Below are positions 7,126-11,927 of a DNA stretch of 11,927 bases, one piece after another. How positions within the stretch are numbered: position 1 is the stretch's first letter; each line of letters opens with the position of its first letter. A program made the position numbers and the translations under genes. Source of the stretch: SAR202 cluster bacterium (lineage in GTDB: Bacteria; Chloroflexota; Dehalococcoidia; SAR202; GCA-002694895); the NCBI GenBank assembly GCA_009391605.1, contig VFGQ01000054.1:1-11927 (forward strand). Reading direction: 5' to 3'. The notes below the pieces were generated by a model. That model searched no databases. It was not told the origin of the DNA and worked only from the letters and a program-made list of their open reading frames with translations.

Positions 7126-8331
7126 CCTGAAAATTCTTTCGAAAGTATTTATGTACACATCCCTTTCTGTGAAATAAAATGTCCTTACTGCGATTTCAAT
7201 GCTTATTCTGATGTGGATCATTTGACTGAAAACCTTATTAATTCAATAGAAAAAGAAATTATTTACTGGGGCACATTATTTGAAAACCAAAAAATAAAAT
7301 CAATATTCTTTGGTGGAGGTACTCCTTCATGGATAGAATCAAAATATATTCAAAACATTATAAATATAATAAAAGAAAATTTTAATCTAAAAAAAGATAT
7401 AGAAATTACTTTGGAATGTAATCCTCTGGATTTAACAAAAACAAAAGTTGATGATTATCAACATTCAGGAATAAATCGGTTCAGTGTAGGTATACAGAGT
7501 TTAAATGATAAAACACTTAAATTTATCGGCAGAAATCACAACAGGAAAGGAGCACTGAATGCTCTTGAAAATCTTAATGATAAAAAAGCAAAGAATTTCA
7601 GTGTAGATATTATGTTTGGAATTCCGTACCAGACTGTAGCTGAAATTAAAGAAACAGTAGAAACATTAATTAAATTCAACCCTACTCATTTCTCTTCATA
7701 TTCTTTTACCATAGAACCTAATACCCCTTTTCATAAATTTGTAAAAGAAAAGAAAATCAAAGAACTGGATGAAGATACTTATATTGAGATCTTTAATACT
7801 ATTTATTCAACATTAAAAAAGAATAACTACACTAATTACGAAATTTCAAACTGGGCTCTTGAGGGTTATGAAAGTATACATAATTCAAACTACTGGGATA
7901 ATAAGAATTTTTTAGGAGTAGGCCCTGGAGCTCATTCATACCTTAATGAAATAAGGTTTAGCAACATCAAATCTCCAAAAAAATATATTCAACATATAAG
8001 TAAAATTCAAAACAATAGTAATTCCCAAATAAATAATTTTAATGAATTTATTAAAACAATTAATTTTGTCTATGATCATGAAATAATCACAAAAGATATA
8101 AAACAAAAAGAATATATAATATTTGCACTACGAAAAAACACAGGACTTAGTAAATCAAAATTCAATAATGAATTTAATGAAAATATTGAAAAGTTCCTAC
8201 CTGAAAATCTAAATAATTTTATAGATTATAATTTAATTAAAACAAACGATGATATTATTAAGCTAACTGACAAAGGCAAATTGTTAAGTAACGAATTATT
8301 CAGGGAAATTTTATATCCATCGGGTAAATAA
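7108..8331 (+). CDS. hemW: HemW, radical SAM heme chaperone (HemN/CPO-like)
   Basis: Radical SAM protein of the coproporphyrinogen oxidase-like family. HemW binds heme and delivers it to membrane cytochromes or respiratory proteins, and is not itself a proven oxidase. It opens with YVHIPFC and the cluster motif C-EIK-C-PY-C-DF, the CxxxCxxCDF form typical of HemW; true HemN has a fourth Cys. The SAM-binding FGGGTPS follows, then ITLECNP, GINRFSVGIQS and a C-terminal HemN-type domain. I chose the ATG at 7108, which gives 407 residues and starts shortly before the conserved strand. The frame stays open to a GTG at 7078 that has a weak GGGGA upstream and would add ten basic residues. With the ATG, the overlap with DUF1232 is 17 bases. 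The stop codon shares one base with the selB start. Heme-related genes are not seen nearby. Confidence 0.93.
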   Translation: MENQNKPENSFESIYVHIPFCEIKCPYCDFNAYSDVDHLTENLINSIEKEIIYWGTLFENQKIKSIFFGGGTPSWIESKYIQNIINIIKENFNLKKDIEITLECNPLDLTKTKVDDYQHSGINRFSVGIQSLNDKTLKFIGRNHNRKGALNALENLNDKKAKNFSVDIMFGIPYQTVAEIKETVETLIKFNPTHFSSYSFTIEPNTPFHKFVKEKKIKELDEDTYIEIFNTIYSTLKKNNYTNYEISNWALEGYESIHNSNYWDNKNFLGVGPGAHSYLNEIRFSNIKSPKKYIQHISKIQNNSNSQINNFNEFIKTINFVYDHEIITKDIKQKEYIIFALRKNTGLSKSKFNNEFNENIEKFLPENLNNFIDYNLIKTNDDIIKLTDKGKLLSNELFREILYPSGK

Positions 8332-10196
8332 TGAATGTAATAGGTACAGCCGGACATGTAGATCACGGTAAATCCACAATAATTAAAAATCTTACTTCCA
8401 TTGACCCAGACAGACTCAAGGAAGAAAAAGAAAGAGAAATGACCATTGATCTTGGTTTTGCATGGCTGAATAACACAAATACAAATGAACCTGTGGGAAT
8501 TATTGATGTTCCCGGACATGAAGATCTTGTTGATAATATGTTAAAAGGCGTTTTTGCAATAGATCTTGCATTACTTGTAGTAGCAGCCACCGAATCAATC
8601 AAACAACAAACTATTGAACATCTGGAAATTCTAAAACTTTTAAATATCCCCCGGATTATATTAATTGTAACCAAAAAAGATCTCGCTTCTGAAGAAATGA
8701 TAAGCAGAACATTGTCAGATACCAAAAACTTGCTTAAAGATTATGAATATGACGAAAGTAAAAATATAGTAGTAGATTCAACAAATACTGAAGATATAAA
8801 TAAATTAAAAAATCTTATTTTTTCTGAATTAGATGAATTGGCTTCTCCAAAAATTACCTCAAATGCAAGAATGTATACAGACAGAGTTTTTCATAAAAAA
8901 GGATACGGAACAATTGTTACAGGGACACTACTTGAAGGAAAACTAGAAAAAGGACAGGACGTATATTTAAATGGAATAACAAAATCAAGAATCAGAGGAT
9001 TGCAGACATATGATCAAAATGTAAATACAGCTAATGCAAAAACAAGACTTGCAATAAATCTTACAAATATTGATAAAAATTCCATCTCAAAAGGAGATCA
9101 TATAACTTCTGAATTTATACCTGAATTAAATAATTCATTTGATGCAATAATAAAACTGTCAAAATCGTTTAAAAAATCAATAAAACATAATTCAACAATC
9201 CAGGCATTTATAGGTTCAAGGCAAATAAATTGCAGATTAATATTAGGTAACCTGAAAGAAATAAACGATCATACCAGCCATTATGTCCATCTCAGATCAG
9301 ATAAAAAAATATCATGTAAAGTTAATGATCCAATTATTCTAAGATCATCTGGTGAAACTATAGCAGGAGGAGAAATATTAAACACAGGCTCATCTTTAAA
9401 ATTATTCAAATCATCTATTTATAAAGAATACCTGAATGCATTATCAAAAAATGATATACAAAATGCTACTGAAAAATTAATAAATATTAATAAAGTAATT
9501 ACGTTAGGCAAATTAAAAACACAGCTTAATCAAAACATAGATGAAATAAAAAATAATTTATTAATTTTACAAAAAAGTAAAACTATTATCATAATTAAAA
9601 ATAATACCAATAAAGATATTCAGCTTATAGATGTGAAATGGTGGTTAAAAAAATCAAAAGAAATGATAAAAATTCTACAAAACTTCCATGACAACTTCCC
9701 TTTGAGAGATGGAATAAATAAAAAAGAACTTATACAAAAATTATTTCCAGAATATGAAACAAGAACTGCTAGGAGTCTTTTTGATATCCTGGGGCAAAAT
9801 CCAAAATTTAATCATAAATCTGACCTGATTTCACTCAATGAAAATAATAACTCCAAGTCTTCGCATACTGGGGAAATATCTGAAATTATAAAATCTATTA
9901 ACAATAACACCAATCCTTTAATTCAGACGGGTGAAATTGATAAAGAAGTAATATCTTATCTGATAAACAAATCAATAATTATCAGATTAGCAAATGGAAT
10001 ATATGTTAAACAGGAATGGTTCAATTTATCAAAAGAAAAAATATTGAAACATTTTGAGGATAATGACAAACTTGAAATACAAACTGCTAAATCTATTTTA
10101 AATACTTCGAGAAAAATAACTGTTGCATTTCTGGAAAAATTAGACTCAGATAGCACAACAAAAAGAATTGAAAATAAAAGGATATTAATAAAATAA
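8331..10196 (+). CDS. selB: Selenocysteine-specific elongation factor SelB
   Basis: GTPase that brings Sec-tRNA(Sec) to in-frame UGA codons marked by a SECIS hairpin. It has 621 residues, close to the 614 of E. coli SelB. The G domain has GHVDHGKS (8-15), the SelB-typical MTIDLGFAW (37-45), DVPGHE (59-64) and TKKD (114-117); the G5 loop (around DST, 149-151) is divergent. Beta-barrel domain 2 starts at RVFHKKGYGTIVTGT (185-199). The C-terminal third holds the winged helices, including NFPLRDGINKKEL (455-467) and the terminal one with TSRKITVAFLEKLD (592-605), which binds SECIS RNA in known SelB proteins. The ATG overlaps the hemW TAA by one base (TAATG), implying translational coupling. selA, selD and tRNA-Sec are not in the window. 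No gene here has an in-frame UGA. Confidence 0.95.
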   Translation: MNVIGTAGHVDHGKSTIIKNLTSIDPDRLKEEKEREMTIDLGFAWLNNTNTNEPVGIIDVPGHEDLVDNMLKGVFAIDLALLVVAATESIKQQTIEHLEILKLLNIPRIILIVTKKDLASEEMISRTLSDTKNLLKDYEYDESKNIVVDSTNTEDINKLKNLIFSELDELASPKITSNARMYTDRVFHKKGYGTIVTGTLLEGKLEKGQDVYLNGITKSRIRGLQTYDQNVNTANAKTRLAINLTNIDKNSISKGDHITSEFIPELNNSFDAIIKLSKSFKKSIKHNSTIQAFIGSRQINCRLILGNLKEINDHTSHYVHLRSDKKISCKVNDPIILRSSGETIAGGEILNTGSSLKLFKSSIYKEYLNALSKNDIQNATEKLININKVITLGKLKTQLNQNIDEIKNNLLILQKSKTIIIIKNNTNKDIQLIDVKWWLKKSKEMIKILQNFHDNFPLRDGINKKELIQKLFPEYETRTARSLFDILGQNPKFNHKSDLISLNENNNSKSSHTGEISEIIKSINNNTNPLIQTGEIDKEVISYLINKSIIIRLANGIYVKQEWFNLSKEKILKHFEDNDKLEIQTAKSILNTSRKITVAFLEKLDSDSTTKRIENKRILIK

Positions 10197-10198
10197 AT

Positions 10199-10702
10199 AT
10201 GGATGGAAGCGATACAAATAAAATAGAATTTTCTTTTTCCTCAGGATTGATTTCTGTATCAGGTCTTTCTGCATTTCTAAGAAACCTACAGGTTGCTTTA
10301 AGGGCGATCGGCAAGGAAAATCCTGAAACGAATAACGATTTCTCAGGAAGCAATGCTCCTTCATTATTCATATGTGATATGTCATCATCTGATTCATTTA
10401 ATATTGCTATTAAATTTACATATGATGACCAGGATTTTGACAGTGACAAATCAGATGTAATCTATTCACATTTTTTATCCAAAACATTTGAATTATGCGA
10501 AGACAGCGCCCAGCAAAGTCTTTGGGGAAGAGATGTTACAAGAAAAAAAACTACATCAAGCAAATCATCATTAAATCCTGAATCTACTGAAACTAGGTTA
10601 CTTGAATTTGTGGATCACCTTAAAAGAATGGGCGACTCTGAAATCACATTCAAATCCAAAAAACTTAAAATCAAAAATAAATTTGCTTCACTAGAACAAT
10701 AA
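10199..10702 (+). CDS. Uncharacterised 167-residue protein, co-transcribed with selB
   Basis: I do not recognise this protein. The ATG is 2 bases after the selB stop codon and has no Shine-Dalgarno at normal spacing (the nearest AGG is 17 bases upstream), so translation is probably coupled to selB. There is no signal peptide or membrane segment. The first half (about 8-85) alternates strand-like and helix-like segments (IEFSFSSGLISVSGLSAFLRNLQVALRAIG, here split: a beta strand near 9-13, a helix near 23-38, strands near 54-58 and 67-73), suggesting a small alpha/beta fold. A Ser/Lys/Thr-rich linker (about 115-128) is followed by a helix and a basic tail. There are no Cys/His metal motifs and no nucleotide-binding motif. 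Codon use and AT content match the neighbours. It is likely a real gene because the frame is fully open and tightly spaced. Confidence 0.7.
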   Translation: MDGSDTNKIEFSFSSGLISVSGLSAFLRNLQVALRAIGKENPETNNDFSGSNAPSLFICDMSSSDSFNIAIKFTYDDQDFDSDKSDVIYSHFLSKTFELCEDSAQQSLWGRDVTRKKTTSSKSSLNPESTETRLLEFVDHLKRMGDSEITFKSKKLKIKNKFASLEQ

Positions 10703-10740
10703 TTTCAAATAATGACTAAATTATTTCAGTAAATTATTAG

Positions 10741-10923
10741 ACTGCAAAGGATTGGGATAAGAAAAATAATGAAAAGAAACCAGAAGATTTTACTCCAAAG
10801 AGTGGTAAATCTGCATACTGGGAATGTGAATCAGGGCATACAGAAAAAAACACAATAAAAAACAGGGTCAGAAACCAGGGATGTAAATTTTGCAACAAAG
10901 AAAAATTAAAAAAACATAAATAG
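10741..10923 (+). pseudogene. Start-less zinc-ribbon remnant (DUF4379-like)
   Basis: The 60 codons from ACT (10741) to the TAG stop (10921-10923) encode a recognisable zinc-ribbon of the DUF4379 type. It contains a DWDKKNNEKKPEDFTPKSG stretch, then YWECESGH with Cys (10825) and His (10837), then GCKFC with two Cys (10882, 10891). The spacing is C-x3-H, 14 residues, then C-x2-C. No ATG, GTG or TTG occurs in this frame, and a TAG stop (10738-10740) stands immediately before it. As written it cannot be translated on its own. Proteins of this family often carry several such repeats in tandem, so this looks like the last repeat of a longer, deleted gene. A sequencing or assembly indel could also explain it. 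It occupies most of the 262-base gap between the 167-residue protein and the NurA gene. Confidence 0.65.
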
Positions 10924-10927
10924 AAGA

Positions 10928-10956
10928 TATACACTAAAGAACATTTGTTCTAAAAT
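10928..10956 (+). promoter_or_regulatory. Promoter of the NurA gene
   Basis: The -35 TATACA (10928-10933; 4 of 6 matches) and -10 TAAAAT (10951-10956; 5 of 6 matches) are exactly 17 bases apart. The predicted transcription start near 10963 is 2 bases before the ATG at 10965, so the mRNA would be leaderless or nearly so. There is no Shine-Dalgarno. The spacer holds a perfect palindrome described separately. Confidence 0.55.
10938..10951 (+). promoter_or_regulatory. LexA-type SOS box (GAAC-N4-GTTC)
   Basis: The sequence AGAACATTTGTTCT contains the inverted repeat GAAC (10939-10942) and GTTC (10947-10950) around ATTT, plus one more matching base on each side. This is the core of the Gram-positive LexA (DinR) box. 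It fills the space between the -35 and -10 of the NurA promoter, so a bound repressor would block RNA polymerase. It is the only perfect GAAC-N4-GTTC I found in the window, and it stands in front of a DNA-repair-type nuclease gene. Confidence 0.65.
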
Positions 10957-10964
10957 AAAGTATT

Positions 10965-11927
10965 ATGGAAATAGATAAGACAGTTAAATATATATCAAAA
11001 TTGGCGAAGCAGTTAAAAAATGAGGATTCATTTAAAACTACTGTTATGTCAAAACTTAAAAATGATCTTAATGGGTCAATAAATTTCAGGCTTGATAAAA
11101 TAACGAATGAACAAAATGATCAGGCGACATATACTGATTTACTCCAGGTAAATGATGCTGCAGATGCTCTGTTAAACAATTCAGTATTTTCAACTGACGG
11201 ATCTACTCTTGAGGCTGATCGTGATCTTCCAATTGAATTTGCTGCAATTAATGTTGGATATGTAAATATAAATTACGGTGATGGCTCAGGAGCTGAATTT
11301 GATTCTGCATTAAGTTTTTATCCTGATCCAAAAATACAGGAAATAGACTCAAGAGTATTGTCTGATGTAAATTCGATGTCTGCTCTAAGACATGTCATGG
11401 AGATGGAATATCTGGTGGATAAAATGGAAGCTTTTAAGACAGATTCAATAAAACTTGGTTTTATTGACGGAAATTTCTATCCCAACTTTGCTTTATCCCA
11501 TATTAACAACAACTCTTTGAAACAATTACTTATAAAAAGACTTAAAGCAGTAGCTGAAAAAGTAATTAACCTGGCAAAACATAACACTTACATTGTCTCC
11601 TACAACAGTAGCCCTAAATCAGTTCATATCACAAGTAAAATGGATACTAAAATCTCATCTGATTTCAGAGACAGTGAAATATTTACTGAGCTACTTGAAG
11701 ATAACCAGAGATCAGCTACATTTAATGAAACATCTGATGATACAGATGAAAAAAGTCTTACCCCAATATCGTTTGTTTATTTAAAAAATTCATATGAAAT
11801 AGCTAAAGTAGAATTTATCAAAGATACAATAAACAAAGATGCTATGGATAAAATACATAGCCTGGTGCAGTCTCAGGTACAGAAAGGAAAAGGTTACCCT
11901 AAAATACTTGTAGAAAGCCATGAACAG
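10965..11927 (+). CDS. nurA: NurA-domain 5'-3' nuclease, 3' end outside window
   Basis: The first 321 codons of an open frame that continues past the window. NurA is a Mn-dependent 5'-3' exonuclease and endonuclease that works with the hexameric HerA translocase in DNA-end resection, and in some bacteria in phage defence. The bacterial NurA pattern is clear: FSTDGSTLEADR (75-86, metal-binding D78), then AAINVGYVNINYGDG (93-107), the R-x3-E helix with R142 and E146, FIDGN (D168), and at the edge a Q-x3-GKGYP-x4-ES-H-E run whose His is H319. About 74 residues precede the nuclease core. The start is the first ATG after the promoter; there is no ribosome binding site, consistent with a leaderless message. 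Usual NurA-family length suggests that little more than the C-terminal end is missing. A herA-like ATPase gene may follow. Confidence 0.85.
   Translation, partial: MEIDKTVKYISKLAKQLKNEDSFKTTVMSKLKNDLNGSINFRLDKITNEQNDQATYTDLLQVNDAADALLNNSVFSTDGSTLEADRDLPIEFAAINVGYVNINYGDGSGAEFDSALSFYPDPKIQEIDSRVLSDVNSMSALRHVMEMEYLVDKMEAFKTDSIKLGFIDGNFYPNFALSHINNNSLKQLLIKRLKAVAEKVINLAKHNTYIVSYNSSPKSVHITSKMDTKISSDFRDSEIFTELLEDNQRSATFNETSDDTDEKSLTPISFVYLKNSYEIAKVEFIKDTINKDAMDKIHSLVQSQVQKGKGYPKILVESHEQ

Noticed and set aside
10707..10726. Hairpin AAATAAT-gactaa-ATTATTT after the 167-residue gene as a terminator.
   Set aside because: The 7-bp stem is made only of A-T pairs and is not followed by a T-run, so it would be too weak for a rho-independent terminator.
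10738..10743. Read-through of the TAG in front of the zinc ribbon.
   Set aside because: Only six sense codons precede it in frame after another stop (TAA, 10717-10719), and none is a normal start codon, so read-through would not yield a protein.

Overview
This is an AT-rich bacterial chromosomal window, roughly one third G+C by eye, with tightly packed genes on both strands and the standard genetic code. It contains no insertion sequence, CRISPR array or rRNA. Several features point towards a low-GC member of a Gram-positive-like or Chloroflexota-type lineage: a ClpC-type unfoldase, a stand-alone bacterial NurA-family nuclease, a GAAC-N4-GTTC LexA-type box, and promoters that place the transcription start on the start codon. 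I cannot prove a phylum from the sequence. A marine Chloroflexota bacterium is my best guess, at low confidence.

Layout, left to right. (1) On the minus strand lie a tRNA-Asn (its 3' end is cut by the window edge) and, just upstream of it, clpC with a near-consensus promoter. (2) Diverging from clpC on the plus strand is a small PHP-domain metallo-phosphoesterase with a promoter that would give a leaderless mRNA. (3) Converging on it, with only 3 bases between the stop codons, is a minus-strand operon transcribed holA (DNA polymerase III delta, TTG start) then a D-cysteine desulfhydrase-like PLP enzyme then an amidase-signature hydrolase. (4) Diverging from holA on the plus strand is a compact, translationally coupled operon: a DUF1232/YkvA membrane protein, hemW, selB and an unrecognised 167-residue protein. 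(5) The right end holds a start-less zinc-ribbon remnant. It is followed by a perfect GAAC-N4-GTTC palindrome sitting inside a sigma-70-like promoter, directly in front of a NurA-domain nuclease gene that runs off the window.

The left and middle genes are housekeeping: proteolysis, replication clamp loading, heme trafficking and selenocysteine insertion. SelB has all four SelB-type regions including the terminal winged helix, so selenoprotein synthesis is expected elsewhere in this genome.

The most notable points are the apparently SOS-controlled NurA gene at the right end, and a 19-bp tandem duplication at the DUF1232/hemW junction. The duplication creates hemW's ATG, and losing one copy would fuse the two reading frames. 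I found nothing that I can honestly call a complete undescribed system. The NurA end is the likeliest edge of one, and its partner genes would lie just beyond base 11927.
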